A stretch of 64,000 bases of DNA, taken from the NCBI GenBank assembly GCA_039000515.1, contig JBCFYV010000012.1, forward strand, positions 6,220,826 to 6,284,825. Reading direction: 5' to 3'. The DNA comes from Timema cristinae (Eukaryota > Arthropoda > Insecta > Phasmatodea > Timematidae). The translations under genes were made by a program, and so were the position numbers. Shown here in pieces: positions 20,900 through 33,397 of the stretch (the first letter of the stretch is position 1; the number at the start of each line of letters is the position of its first letter). Under the pieces are notes generated by a model. The model was not told the origin of the DNA and did no database searches. It saw nothing but the letters and a program-made list of their open reading frames with translations.

Positions 20900-23249
20900 G
20901 TTGCCCGACAATGACATCCACTCAAGTTAGAGAAAGGGCTGATACTTTAGAAAACTGTCAAAAAAAATATTTGTGGAAAAAAAGATGGTGGGTTAGGCTA
21001 TTTTTAGACGCTAGATGAGAAAATCAATATTAATATATATTATTGTTGTCCAATGATTCCACAATCGCCTGGCAAATTTCATTGTTATGTCAAAATAAAG
21101 AGAGTTTCATATCATATAATTTTAATATGTAATAGGTGTTCAGAATCGAACCCGAGGTCTGTACACAAAGAATAAATGCATTTACTTTGTAACTAAATGC
21201 GACTTAGGTTTGTAGTTACTAGAAATCCTACGCAGATTTGTAGCGTTGAATGTATATCAACGTTAGTTAGTAGTTACTAAAAAATAAGACGAATATTTCA
21301 TAAGAAAATGTATTGTTACAAAGCAGATAAAGAAAAAAGAGATGGAGAGTAACCCTTGTCCATCATATTCAATTCTCAGAGAAAAAAGGATTCCTTTGAC
21401 AAAGAAATGTTTAAAGTAAACAACTATAATGGCCAGTAAGGCAGGAAGCATTTTTCTACATGAAAGTAACAAAAATAAACTTTTTTTCTTTTTTTTTCCT
21501 ATCTCACAATATTTCTTTCTCTGACTATATTGTAATTGAAAATCGTTTTTTCTATGTACATGTCTTAAATTATATCATATATTTTGTAAAACATAATTTT
21601 AATGAGATAAGGATAATAAATAAATTAGTTCAAGGTTCTATGAATATTAAATTCTATGTATTCTGTATATTATATTAAGCAAAGATGATTAATATTGAAT
21701 TATGTGTTGTACTACCAATGTGTTATGCAAGAATGATTAAAATGGAATTATTTGTGTTGTATTATTTCAATGTTACTATATTAAGTGTGTCATCTTTACT
21801 AGACAAGCTGTGTTTAGATAAATAATAATAATTTATCAAGGGTTTATCATAGAAAAGTAGTGTATGTAATTCATTAAAAGTGCCTTAAAAGTAATGATAT
21901 TCAAAAGATCGACTCATCAGTAACAGTTGGGAAATTTTAAAGATAGAATTTAAATGCAGTATCAAACAAGGTCAAGGTATGAACCTATTACAAAACAATA
22001 AAAATGTTGAAGTTTGTAAGAAGTTTTATAGGCCAAAGAAATGAACGAGTATTAAGAATCTTTGATACAGAGTTAAAAAAAAATTGACCGATCTAAATGA
22101 TCGATATAAATTAAATATATTGGTTTACGACATCCAGTAATGATCGTTCATGGTAAAGTAAAATACCATTATAAATGCAAGATGTCTAAAGAAAAGGAGG
22201 GTATGTTTTAAATTCGCTTGGTATGGATAGGTAGTTATGCAATGATATGAATTATAGTCGTAGGTTTAATATCTAGTCTTCGTGGAAGATACACCAGTTG
22301 AAGGTGAAGAACTCGTCGTTGATCCTAATTGCACCAAATAAGGTGAGCTCCGTCGTTGATCCAATATACCTTAAGGTGAGTTAAGTCGTTCAAAATAAAT
22401 ATAGATATATATGGGAGGAATTGCCCCATAAAATCTATTTATGTGAGTCTACGTCATTGAAGAAAGGTGAGATAATAGTCGACGTAATTCATTTTGTTTT
22501 AACCTATACCAGGGAAGAAATTAAAGTTGTCTGATGAGATTTTCTGGTGTGTTTCGTAAACAAATTAAAACAATATAGTTAATAACAAAACTAGATAAAA
22601 GTATTCAACGGTGAAGTAAAGGAGAATGTCAAATATTTTGTCTTGGGCCTATAAAATAAAATAAAAAAATAGCTGGAGCAAAGACTGATTTAATTAAAGT
22701 CGTATAAAAAAAAGTTAACTTAATTAAAATCAAATTGATTTGATTAAAACATTGTTAAAGAACAATGGATAATAACCATGATATTAAGGAGGATCGATCA
22801 ATGAATATTGAGATAGATAATTTAAAACGTTGTGTATTAATAAAATGTTTAATATAATGGCATTGTATTAAAACAATTAAATTAAGGGTTTTATCTACAT
22901 TGTATAACATATTATATTAAATATGTCAAATATATTGTATTAAGTAAATAAAATGTGATTTTGGTTAAATATTTTAGAACTAAGATTTTCTGAATAATGC
23001 TATTGGATAGAAAAAACAATAAAGAAAACAAATTATTTTAGTGTGACACTGTTAAAAAAAAAGACTTTTCTGTTGTATGTAACAAAGGAATTTCAAGAGA
23101 GAAAGTATGGTTGAGGACAAACCTTAACTCAACAATTGTACTTAAAAATAATTTTGTTCTGTATATTCAATTTTAAGTGAATTTATAAGAAACATGTACA
23201 TTATGTAATTGCTGTTAGATATCACACACGTTCAATCTTTCCAGCAATT
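20900..23249 (+). other. Remnant of the Gypsy element interior; pol absent
   Basis: A 35-codon frame begins about 20910, then AT-rich sequence fills the space to the polypurine tract. No protease, reverse transcriptase, RNase H or integrase motif is visible on either strand, so pol is deleted or replaced. A GTCGTTGATCC phrase is repeated at about 22316 and 22353 with AAGGTGAG spacers. At 21130-21160 CAGAATCGAACCCGAGG looks like a reversed B box. Confidence 0.5.
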
Positions 23250-23260
23250 AGGGGGGTAAC
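23250..23260 (+). other. Polypurine tract before the second LTR
   Basis: AGGGGGGTAAC directly precedes the LTR start TGTAAT. A purine run here is where plus-strand DNA synthesis starts in LTR elements. It marks the next LTR as the 3' LTR of the left element. Confidence 0.6.
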
Positions 23261-23777
23261 TGTAATGATATGAAATTATGCATATCAATAATTTATTATT
23301 TAAATCTATATTCAAAATTACGATATTTAATATTCGAGTGGGCTGTAAGATTTATTTGTGTAGAACTGTCGAGTTGTAAGGTGTGTGTGTAAAAAGACAA
23401 CGCACTTTCCGTGGAAAGAGACGCACCTGGATGACCTCACCCCTTTTCTTCTAGGAAGCTTCGAGAAGGAAATGTCGCTTGATATACCCTTGAAATGCGC
23501 ACATCTCCTCACTGTTGGTGATCCTTCCTTCTCGACAAGAACACGTATAGCTAAGATTCATTTAACGCAATAGTCGGGCTTTTATCAAAATATAAAATGC
23601 GTGTGATATCTAGCTAAAAGTAAACAGTTTATTCATTTAAAATAAAAATAAAAGACTATAAAAAAAAAAGACACCAGAACTTTTAATTAAAAAATAATAT
23701 AATTAATTATTAAAATAATATCACCCTTACGATGGCGTATAGACATTTCTTATCAGTCTAGCGTTTTAATTATTACA
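23261..23777 (+). mobile_element. Ty3/Gypsy element, second LTR (517 bp)
   Basis: Same ends (TGTAAT...ATTACA) as the LTR at 17966. It lacks about 20 bp near 23385 and differs by a few substitutions. It is followed by a PBS, leader and gag, and not by host flank, so it serves as the 3' LTR of the left unit and the 5' LTR of a right unit. Confidence 0.85.
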
Positions 23778-23781
23778 ATAA

Positions 23782-23802
23782 TGGCTTCCCAACGTGGAAG
23801 GC
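23782..23802 (+). other. Second primer binding site
   Basis: TGGCTTCCCAACGTGG again sits 4 nt after the LTR, as at 18506. Confidence 0.6.
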
Positions 23803-24120
23803 CTGATAAGCTGAGTTAAAAAATGTATACATAAATTCAGTTCACAACCCGAGAAAGTGAAATTGAGTGCTCAAAGAACACTGAAAGTGCCACAAACAGC
23901 TTAAGTACTTTAAAAACAAAAAACAACAACAAGCCAGGTGACTTAAGAAGAAGTAGTTCCAAAGCAGACGACGTCGGAAGAAGTTCCAAACCAGGTGACT
24001 TCAAAGGGAGAACTTCCAAATCAGGTAGCTTCACAAGAAGGTCAGAGCTTCTAGACTACAGGTGAGGTACGCAGGGAGAATCTTACGTAAGTCATCAACA
24101 ACAACAAAATTGCATTAAAT

Positions 24121-24598
24121 ATGGAAGAGACAGACAGTAGTAGCAGTGAAGATAACCTTCCCCTAGCACAATATTCCCAACCAATAGTAAAAGAACATTC
24201 TTGTTTAGAACTATCTGATCAGGAACAACGTGAACAACAAATTAAGAAGGTAGTTGAACCAATAGCTCATAAGAAAAGACTTAAGGGGGGTGGAGAATGT
24301 TTCAAAGGTAGAAGGTATAGCTCAACAAACCACCTCAGCAAATGACCTCAATGTAATATTAATGCAGTTAGTGCAGCAAATGAGAGAGAGTAGTGAAAAG
24401 AGTGAAATGTTAAATCAGCAAATGAGAGAGAGTAGTGAAAAGAGTGAAATGTTAAATCAGCAAATGAAAGAGAGTAGTGAAAAGTTGAGTCAGAAAATAG
24501 ATGAAAATAGTCAGAAAATAGATGAAAGGTTTGACAAAAATAGTCAGGAGCTACAAAAAACTAGCCAGGAGCTACAAGAAATAAAAATAAAGGTTAAT
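24121..24598 (+). pseudogene. gag: Second gag copy, 5' part only
   Basis: It is nearly identical to 18845-19320. ATG at 24121 opens the acidic start. A two-base difference near 24270 relative to the first copy avoids the stop found at 19001 but shifts the frame, and the coiled-coil part continues in another frame from about 24290. The A-run near 24560 keeps one base that the left copy lost. Identity to the left copy ends abruptly at about 24598, where LINE sequence begins; the capsid is absent. It is a dead fragment. Confidence 0.8.
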
Positions 24599-25075
24599 GA
24601 CATCTCACCTGCTGTCAAGAAATTTAAAACTCCGAATATACAAAACAAGAATTTTAACGGTTGTTCTGTACGGGTGGGAAACGTGGTCTCTTACCTTACA
24701 TGACGAAACATATTTAAGGGTATTCGTAAACAAGGTGGACATTTGGTCCAAAATGGATTAAGCCACAGGGGAGGGTAGCAGGTTACATAATGATGCGCTA
24801 TGTACCCTATAATAATCACAAGATATTATTAGGATTATCAAGTCTAACAAATTATGTTGGGCAGTACATGTGGCACGAATGGAAAAATCTAGAACCGCGT
24901 TCAGGGTGCTGACTGGCAAACCCAATAGGAAGAGACCATTGGGAAGACCTAAACGCTGATGGGAGGATAATATTAGAATAGTCATGAAAAAGATGGGCGT
25001 AACATAGTAATAGATGGCGACATCCTTTTGTAGATGCGGTAATGAAATTTAGAGTTCCTAATGCCACACAGTAAG
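24599..25075 (+). pseudogene. Non-LTR retrotransposon reverse transcriptase, C-terminal remnant
   Basis: Broken plus-strand frames give an ETWSLTL-like phrase near 24690, LRVF.NKV near 24717, a TGEGSRLHND-like phrase near 24770, then the GH region at about 24865, PNRKRPLGRPKR at about 24920-24955 and KKMGV at about 24990. The order matches the LINE tails at 2716 and 14728. It abuts the truncated gag copy, so either the LINE inserted there or a deletion joined them. It lacks the polymerase core and has several stops. Confidence 0.75.
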
Positions 25076-25598
25076 TAAGGTACTTAAAGTTGAAACCAGG
25101 TTGAAAGTATTCATCACTTCGGCAATCGACTAGCTCTTTCAGTTAAGTATAGACGCTCACAAAACCATATGTAAACAAATTAACTATATCAGTAATAAAC
25201 AATTTTTAGGAAAACTATAGGATTCACACTTAGAGATTATATAAAAAAACAATTAAGATATAATTCAGGATCTTCAGGTTACACAAGTTTAAAAGATACA
25301 AGGTTACAGAACTTATTTGTGAACAGTTTTAAACTTTATATTTGGCGCCGTTTACTTATCACCCTTCTCATAGCACGACAAGGTTATGTTTGTTATAATC
25401 CCACTACGTAAGTTGGAGTAGATAGCGTTGCGCATTGACCCTCCTCACGTTCCTAGACACCACACTAACAGTAACACAGTCCCAGTGTGTTCGTTAAAAA
25501 TTGAGGACGAGAGGATAGTCCGGGGACATTCTGTGTTATAATAGGACTTTTGCCACCATTCGTAACAATAATGAAAACATAACAATCTCTTAATGCAC
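25076..25598. other. Unannotated flank of the large satellite
   Basis: Single-copy-looking sequence, GC-richer at 25340-25560, with no recognisable frame or repeat. Confidence 0.4.
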
Positions 25599-28500
25599 TG
25601 TCTTGTATCTTGGGTCGTTAGTATACTAGCTTGATCCTACCCATAGTGTCCTCCTCACACACTTCTGTCCTAAACACTAGTCTTGTATCTTGGGTCGTTG
25701 GTCTACTAGCTTGATCCTACCCATAGTGTCCTCACACACTTCTATCCTAAACACTGTCTTGTAGCTTGGGTCGTTGGTCTATTAGCTTGATCCTACCCAT
25801 ATGTCTCCTCACACACTTCTGTCCAAAACACTGTCTTGTAGCTTGGGTCGTTGGTCTATAGCTTGATCCTACCCATAGTGTCCTCACACACTTCTGTCCT
25901 AAACACTGTCTTGTAGCTTGGGTCGTTGGTCTATTAGCTTGATCCTACCCATAGTGTCCTCCACACACTTCTGTCCTAAACACTGTCTGTATCTTGGGTC
26001 GTTGGTCAACTAGCTTGATCCTACCCATAGTGTCCTCACACACTTCTGTCCTAAACACTGTCTTGTAGCTTGGGTCGTTGGTCTACTTAGCTTGATCCTA
26101 CCCATAGTGTCCTCACACACTTCTGTCCTAAACACTGTCTTGTATCTTGGGTCGTTGGTCTATTAGCTTGATCCTACCCATAGTGTCCTCACACACTTCT
26201 GTCCTAAACACTGTATTGTAGCTTGGGTCGTTGGTCTATTAGCTTGATCCTACCCATAGTGCTCCTCACACACTTCTGTCCTAAACACTGTCTTGTAGCT
26301 TGGGTCGTTGGTCTATTAGCTTGATCCTACCCATAGTGTCTCCTCACACACTTCTGTCCTAAACACTGTCTAGTAGGTTGGGTCGTTGGTCTATTAGCTT
26401 GATCCTACCCATAGTGTCCTCCTCACACACTTCTGTCCTAAACACTGTCTTGTAGCTTGGGTCGTTGGTCTATTAGCTTGATCCTACCCATAGTGTCCTC
26501 ACACAACTTTTCCTAAACACTGTCTTGTATCTTGGGTCGTTGGTCTATAGCTTGATCCTACCCATAGTGTCCCTCACACACTTCTATCCTAAACACTGTC
26601 TGTAGCTTGGGTCGTTGGTCTACTTAGCTTGATGCTACCCATAGTGTCCTCACACACTTATTCCTAAACACTGTCTTGTACTTGGGTCGTTGGTCTACTA
26701 GCTTGATCCTACCCATAGTGTCCTCACACACTTATATCCTAAACACTGTCTTGTATCTTGGGTCGTTGGTCTACTAGCTTGATCCTACCCATAGTGTCCT
26801 CACACACTTCTATCCTAAACACTGTCTTGTATCTTGGGTCGTTGGTCTACTAGCTTGATCCTACCCATAGTGTCCTCACACACTTATATCCTAAACACTG
26901 TCTTGTATCTTGGGTCGTTGGTCAACTAGCTTGATGCTACCCATAGTGTCCTCACACACTTCTATCCTAAACACTGTCTTGTATCTTGGGTCGTTGGTCT
27001 ACTAGCTTGATGCTACCCATAGTGTCCTCACACACTTTATCCTAAACACTGTCTTGTATCTTGGGTCGTTGGTCTACTAGCTTGATCTACCCATAGTGTC
27101 CTCACACACTTATATCCTAAACACTGTCTTGTATCTTGGGTGTTGGTCTACTAGCTTGATCCTACCCATAGTGTCCTCCTCACACACTTCTATCCTAAAC
27201 ACTGTATTGTATCTTGGGTCGTTGGTCTACTAGCTTGATCCTACCCATAGTGTCCTCCTCACACACTTATATCCTAAACACTGTCTTGTATCTTGGGTCG
27301 TTGGTCTATAGCTTGATCCTACCCATAGTGTCCTCACACACTCTAATCCTAAACACTGTCTTGTATCTTGGGTCGTTGGTCTATTAGCTTGATCCTACCC
27401 ATAGTGTCCTCACACACTTCTATCCTAAACACTGTCTTGTATCTTGGGTCGTTGGTCTATTAGCTTGATCCTACCCATAGTGTCCTCACACACTTCTATC
27501 CTAAACACTGTCTTGTATCTTGGTCGTTGGTCTATTAGCTTGATGCTACCCATAGTGTCCTCACACACTTCTATCCTAAACACTGTCTTGTATCTTGGGT
27601 CGTTGGTCTTCTAGCTTGATGCTACCCATAGTGTCCTCACACACTTCTATCCTAAACACTGTCTTGTATCTTGGGTGTTGGTCTACTAGCTTGATGCTAC
27701 CCATAGTGTCCTCCTCACACACTTCTATCCTAAACACTGTCTTGTATCTTGGGTCGTTGGTCTACTAGCTTGATGCTACCCATAGTGTCCTCACACACTT
27801 CTATCCTAAACACTGTCTTGTACTTGGGTCGTTGGTCAACTAGCTTGATGCTACCCATAGTGTCCTCACACACTTCTATCCTAAACACTGTCTTGTAGCT
27901 TGGGTCGTTGGTCTACTAGCTTGATGCTACCCATAGTGTCCTCACTCACACACTTCTATCCTAAACACTGTCTTGTATCTTGGGTCGTTGGTCTACTAGC
28001 TTGATGCTACCATTCTACCTCTATTAAACGTCTTACTTCTTGTCACTAGCTACTTTCTCCTAATCTTCTAACACTGTCTTGTAGCTTGGGTCGTTGGTCT
28101 ATAGCTTGATGCTACCCATAGTGTCCTCACACACTTCTTCCTAAACACTGTCTTGTATCTTGGGTGTTGGTCTACTAGCTTGATGCTACCCATAGTGTCC
28201 TCACACACTTCTATCCTAAACACTGTCTTGTAGCTTGGGTCGTTGGTCTACTAGCTTGATGCTACCCATAGTGTCCTCACACACTTCTATCCTAAACACT
28301 GTCTTGTATCTTGGGTCGTTGGTCTACTAGCTTGATGCTACCCATAGTGTCCTCACACACTTCTATCCTAAACACTGTCTTGTATCTTGGGTCGTTGGTC
28401 TACTAGCTTGATGCTACCCATAGTGTCCTCACACACTTCTCCTAAACACTGTCTTGTATCTTGGGTCGTTGGTCTACTAGCTTGATGCTACCCATAGTGT

Positions 28501-29757
28501 CCTCCTCACACACTTCTATCCTAAACACTGTCTTGTAGCTTGGGTCGTTGGTCTACTAGCTTGATGCTACCCATAGTGTCCTCACACACTTCTATCCTAA
28601 ACACTGTCTTGTATCTTGGGTGTTGGTCATACTAGCTTAATGCTACCCATAGTGTCCTCACACACTTCTATCCTAAACACTGTCTTGTAGCTTGGGTCGT
28701 TGGTCTACTAGCTTGATGCTACCCATAGTGTCCTCCTCACACACTTCTATCCTAAACACTGTCTTGTACTTGGGTCGTTGGTCTACTAGCTTGATGCTAC
28801 CCATAGTGTCCTCACACACTTCTATCCTAAACACTGTCTTGTACTTGGGTCGTTGGTCTACTAGCTTGATGCTACCCATAGTGTCCTCACACACTTCTTC
28901 CTAAACACTGTCTTGTATCTTGGTGTTGGTCTACTAGCTTGATGCTACCCATAGTGTCCTCCTCACACACTTCTATCCTAAACACTGTCTTGTATCTTGG
29001 GTGTTGGTCTACTAGCTTGATGCTACCCATAGTGTCCTCACACACTTCTTCCTAAACACTGTCTTGTAGCTTGGGTCGTTGGTCTACTAGCTTGTGCTAC
29101 CCATAGTGTCCTCACACACTTCTGTCCTAAACACTGTCTTGTATCTTGGGTCGTTGGTCTACTAGCTTGATGCTACCCATAGTGTCCTCCTCACACACTT
29201 CTGTCCTAAACACTGTCTTGTATTTGGGTCGTTGGTCTACTAGCTTGATGCTACCCATAGTGTCCTCACACACTTCTATCCTAAACACTGTCTTGTATCT
29301 TGGGTCGTTGGTCTATAGCTTGATGCTACCCATAGTGTCCTCACACACTTCTATCCTAAACACTGTCTTGTATCTTGGGTCGTTGGTCTACTAGCTTGAT
29401 GCTACCCATAGTGTCCTCACACACTTCTGTCCTAAACACTAGTCTTGTATTTGGGTCGTTGGTCTACTAGCTTGATGCTACCCATAAGTGTCCTCACACA
29501 CTTCTATCCTAAACACTGTCTTGTATCTTGGGTCGTTGGTCTATTAGCTTGATCCTACCCATAGTGTCCCTCACACACTTCTATCCTAAACACTGTCTTG
29601 TATCTTGGGTCGTTGGTCAACTAGCTTGATCCTACCCATAGTGTCCTCCACACACTTCTATCCTAAACACTGTCTTGTATCTTGGGTCGTTGGTCTACTA
29701 GCTTGATCCTACCCATAGTGTCCTCCTCACACAATTCTATCCTAAACACTAGTCTTG
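25599..29757. repeat. 76-bp minisatellite, about 54 copies
   Basis: The unit reads TTGTATCTTGGGTCGTTGGT, then CTACTAGCTTGATGCTACCC, ATAGTGTCCTCACACACTTC and TATCCTAAACACTG. Variants change along the array: GATCCTACCC with TTGTAGCTT and CTGTCC dominate the left, GATGCTACCC with CTATCC the right, and GATCCTACCC returns at the last units after about 29540. An extra CCT (TCCTCCTCAC) marks scattered units. One unit at about 28010-28075 is badly degraded. Many single-base losses occur. Open frames here follow the repeat and are not genes. Confidence 0.95.
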
Positions 29758-30755
29758 GTCCTAAGAACTGTTTCATTCAAAACTATATCATGACTCTCCA
29801 TCCGGAGGAACGAACCACTGACGCTTTATGCCCACGACGTCATACGATCACAGAGCCATCTCGTGGCGGGTGTCGTGTACCTCACCTATTACATCGTGAC
29901 GTGCACGGCATAATAATTGCTATAACACATCTAAATAAGACTGAGGAACGTTATTCCAAAACAATCCCGAGATAGGAATCTAAAGGAAAAAGATAGCTTG
30001 GAAGAATGCTAAAACAACTTTGGAATAATATTCACATGGAGGCCGTAACAGACTACTAAAGTCTACATTCATTAAGGATTATTATTATGAAGATGATAAG
30101 GAGGATGGTAAGTTAGAATACTTTTTACTAGAAATAATGACAATATGGAGTTTTCTAAAATGCAGCCACCTCAATATTTTTAAAGTTCATTACGGCCCTT
30201 ATGATCAAACTAATTAGAAACATCTGATGTAGGGCTATACCTAACGTCGTAAATTACAATCATTGGTCTAAATAACTTTTTTTAGCACAGCGTCTTACTA
30301 TCGTTCGGGTCGTACGTCTTTCTTTATAACAAATCAATTACTATTTTTTAAGTAAAATATTTTAAGAATCATACATTGTGTTTTTGTTCGTGTCAATAAA
30401 TTAGTACTTTTTTTTTGGCATTCCATTAAATTGTTATGTTTGTACGGAGAACCATAGTGATTTGACTGAAATCTGTTTATTAAATATGCACATAAGGAAA
30501 TACAAATAACGATACAATTATTTTTATTTGAACAGGGTAGCTCGATATAGGTCTCAATAAAAACCTATTTTAGCTAGTAACACTATTACATGTGTAATAA
30601 TTGAAGTTTGAAGCAATCTCACGCTTGTTCCATGATAATAAAACAATACAAAGAGGAATGCAAAATGAATATTTCCACTTAATGTAGCCTACTGTTTATT
30701 TTTGAGGACATTAGAATATATATATTTTTTACTACCCTACGCATCTTAAATCACG
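29758..30755. other. Unannotated flank right of the satellite
   Basis: GC-richer DNA at 29780-29920 is unrecognised. A reversed SINE-tail phrase (AGCACAGCGTCTTACTATCG) at 30284-30320 is a small family-1 or family-2 remnant. The remainder is AT-rich. Confidence 0.4.
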
Positions 30756-30756
30756 C

Positions 30757-30925
30757 CATTAGGATAGAGTTGTGTAAATAGTTGTTGGTAGAAATGTATC
30801 AGCATTCACCCGCAATAAGATTGGGGAACTAATTAAGGATCAATACATTCAGTACGCTCAACCGGAATTCGAACCCCAATCTTCCCGTCACTGGCAAATT
30901 ATATTATATAAGCCTGAGTGCAGTG
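30757..30925 (-). repeat. SINE family 1, minus strand, decayed
   Basis: TTAGGATAGAGTTGTGTAAA, GGGGAACTAATTAAGGA, and the B-box region CCGGAATTCGAACCCCAATC with CTTCCCGTCACTGGC identify a reversed copy. Confidence 0.6.
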
Positions 30926-31820
30926 TGTTTGTATATTATAAATAAATACCTCCTACACCTTAATATATTTTTAATACAATCTCACGATTGCTGTATTTAT
31001 TATCAAGGAGACACTTGCTCAACAGTTTTACGACAGCAAGTGTGACTTGACTTATGAAAGTCATGCAGATCTTTATGAATTAATCATGGTCATGGATATA
31101 TATGTTAGAGCGTGAGCACATTTGATACTTTGTCAGCGATGTATTTTATTGGGGTAATATAAAATAGATGAAAAGATATCTACCCCTTTTCCCCCCACAC
31201 TCTCGCCTACCTCCGACATACTATCACGATAATCATGGATTAGCTTCGTATGAAATATTGCCCATAATATAGTGGCCTTGAAAAATGACAGGCACATAAT
31301 ATTATGCTATCGCATTTTACATGGTGATCTGTTTTAACTGCCGTATTATTTTTGTTTTTTCTAGAATGGCATTATTCTGCCTACAGATGTGATAAACAAC
31401 ATTCATTTGAACTAAATCCTTAGTTATATACTCTGCAAACAAAGACCTGATGATCCCTAATGATTCTTATTCGTTAAACCAATAAAATAAAGAAAAACAG
31501 TTTTTGTTTCTGTCAAACCAATCGTACAAAATATTAATATACTCCCAAATCGGGAATTGGTACCCAGCGGTACGCGAGGATCTCAAAGGGGATGCGACGT
31601 CCCCCCAAGTTGTTTAATTGTTATTGTTATAATTTATAAAACATTATTTCTCTGTGGCGTGCCTTTGCTTAACTCACCACTAAAGCTTTATAAAAATTTG
31701 GAAAAAGCGTTTATTGTTTACAAGAAAGTATATTTTTTATTAAGAGTTAAAAGTGGTAAATTAATAAATAAAAAACATTTCTTCGAATAACTTTTCACTA
31801 TATCAATATGACTACCGGAT
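30926..31820. other. AT-rich interval
   Basis: Nothing recognised apart from a small GC-rich phrase at 31555-31605 (AGCGGTACGCGAGGATC). Confidence 0.45.
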
Positions 31821-31822
31821 GG

Positions 31823-32535
31823 ATATTGTTATCTGGTGGTTAAAGTTAGCAACCATATAAAAGTTATCCGGCACTTTATTATTTACAAGTATTATAAGCT
31901 GAATTTATCTGCAGGATAGTTATCTGTAGGATAAATATAATTATTTTTCCAGAAAATGCAAGGTTGGTATTGTTTTTACTGGTCCGCGCATGCATATAAG
32001 CCCTGGTGCAACCGCTGAAACCTGGCTAGTGGTTACAACGCTCAACATTTGTTAAATAATGGCGGCTAAATGAGTGTGAGGAAACAGATGGGGTCACGTT
32101 GGTGTAAAAGCTAGGTTTAGCTTGCAAGTACTAATTTTAGTGTGTGCCAAAATATAGTCAATCGCTTGGTACAACGTTTAAAAAATTGAATTTATTGTAC
32201 TCACATTTAAATCGTTTGTTCTTATATAACTATAACTTTACAAATAGCATATCCGTTTTAAAAAAAAGTGTTAATTAAATATAGATAAATCCTGGTTCTG
32301 TGCCTACTAAACACGTGAACCAAGATTTTAACCTAAAATATATTCTGATAAGTGAAACCTCATGAAAAATAACGCGTCACTATGCCAACGCTAATTTTAG
32401 CTTTCAGATTAAATTTATCAGGTAATTAAACACCCGATAAAATGTTATGGATAAATACATTTTATATGGCAAATAAATGCTATCTGGCGTCCTTTTAACT
32501 TAGCGACCAAATAAATATATTTATCGGCCAGATTA
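31823..32535. repeat. Possible non-autonomous element rich in TTATC/GATAA motifs
   Basis: Two diverged direct copies, about 50 bp each, bound the interval: TTATCTGGTGGTTAAAGTTAG at 31829 and CTATCTGGCGTCCTTTTAAC at 32479, each followed by AGC.ACCA.ATAAA and TTATC(C)GG. Between them GATAA/TTATC occurs repeatedly. No target duplication or coding frame was found, so class is uncertain. Confidence 0.35.
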
Positions 32536-32793
32536 ATATGTACCCAGGAGTCATAAGACCGGCCCTAATTAGCTTATCTTTAAATAGTAATGAAATTATA
32601 GCTATAAAATATTACTATTTCTTTCTATAGATAAACTTAATTTTTTACATTCCTCAAAAAAAAATTATAAAAAAATTGTGTTTTAAACTAGTTTTATCAA
32701 AAGTTACTGGTGTTAGAATAACTATAACTGCACATGATAATTTAACTAGCTGGAATAGTTTGGGGAATAGTTATTTATGAACGAAATTGTATA

Positions 32794-33340
32794 ATGTGTA
32801 GTTGTGAGCCTAGCATATTAACCTTCGATACCTTTATCTCAACATCTTTAAGCTACGGCACCTTTAGCTCAGAAATTTTTAACATTGACATATTTGGCAA
32901 AGACAACCTTATCTCCGACACCTTTAGCTCCAACATATTTAACCCCAACATATTTAACCCCAACATATTTGGCAAAATCACCTTTAGCTCCCAATGCTTT
33001 AGATTTCACATCTTTAATTCCGACACCTTTATCTCCAATATATTTAACCCCAATATATTTTGCAACGACACCTTTAGCTCCTACAGCTTTATATTTAACA
33101 TATTTAGCTTTGACACCTAAAGCCTCGATATGTTTAGCTACAACACCCTTAGCTCAGGCATCTTTAACTTCAAAATCTTTAGCCATGCCATCTTCAGCTC
33201 CAAAACCTTTACCATTGACATCTTCAGACCTTATAATTTTAGATTAAACGCTTTTAACTCCAACATCTTTAGCTCCTACACCTTTAGCCGAGACAACTTT
33301 TGCTCTGACATTGTAAACTACAAAATATCCAAATGAATCA
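32794..33340 (+). repeat. Degenerate 18-bp TTTAGCTCC satellite
   Basis: About 30 loose copies of an 18-bp unit of the type ACATCTTTAGCTCCRACA. Because 18 is a multiple of three, all three plus frames stay open for long stretches (for example 32794-33120 and 32885-33247) and read as six-residue repeats. The same unit occurs in both palindrome arms. Composition and lack of any start context argue against a gene. Confidence 0.8.
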
Positions 33341-33397
33341 GATAGCCGAAGCTATCATCCATGCATTTTAGTGAGGACAGTCCCATCTAGATATGCA
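33337..33397 (+). repeat. Copy of the fold-back element core next to the palindrome
   Basis: AATCAGATAGCCGAAGCTATC to CCATCTAGATAT matches 35711-35769 near the palindrome centre base for base as far as I can follow. It ends exactly where the palindrome starts. Confidence 0.8.

Noticed and set aside
20900..23249. Reverse transcriptase or integrase of the Gypsy element
   Set aside because: No catalytic motif was found in any frame on either strand.
28673..29394. Open frames encoding repeats such as MGRWSTSLMLPIVSS
   Set aside because: They are translations of the 76-bp satellite in both strands and break whenever a one-base indel occurs.
25599..29757. Regular repeat array considered as CRISPR
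   Set aside because: Units are contiguous with no unique spacers, the repeat is 76 bp, and the context is a eukaryotic repeat landscape.
32794..33247. Overlapping 108- and 120-codon frames
   Set aside because: Both follow from an 18-bp degenerate satellite whose length keeps frames open; no start context or domain.
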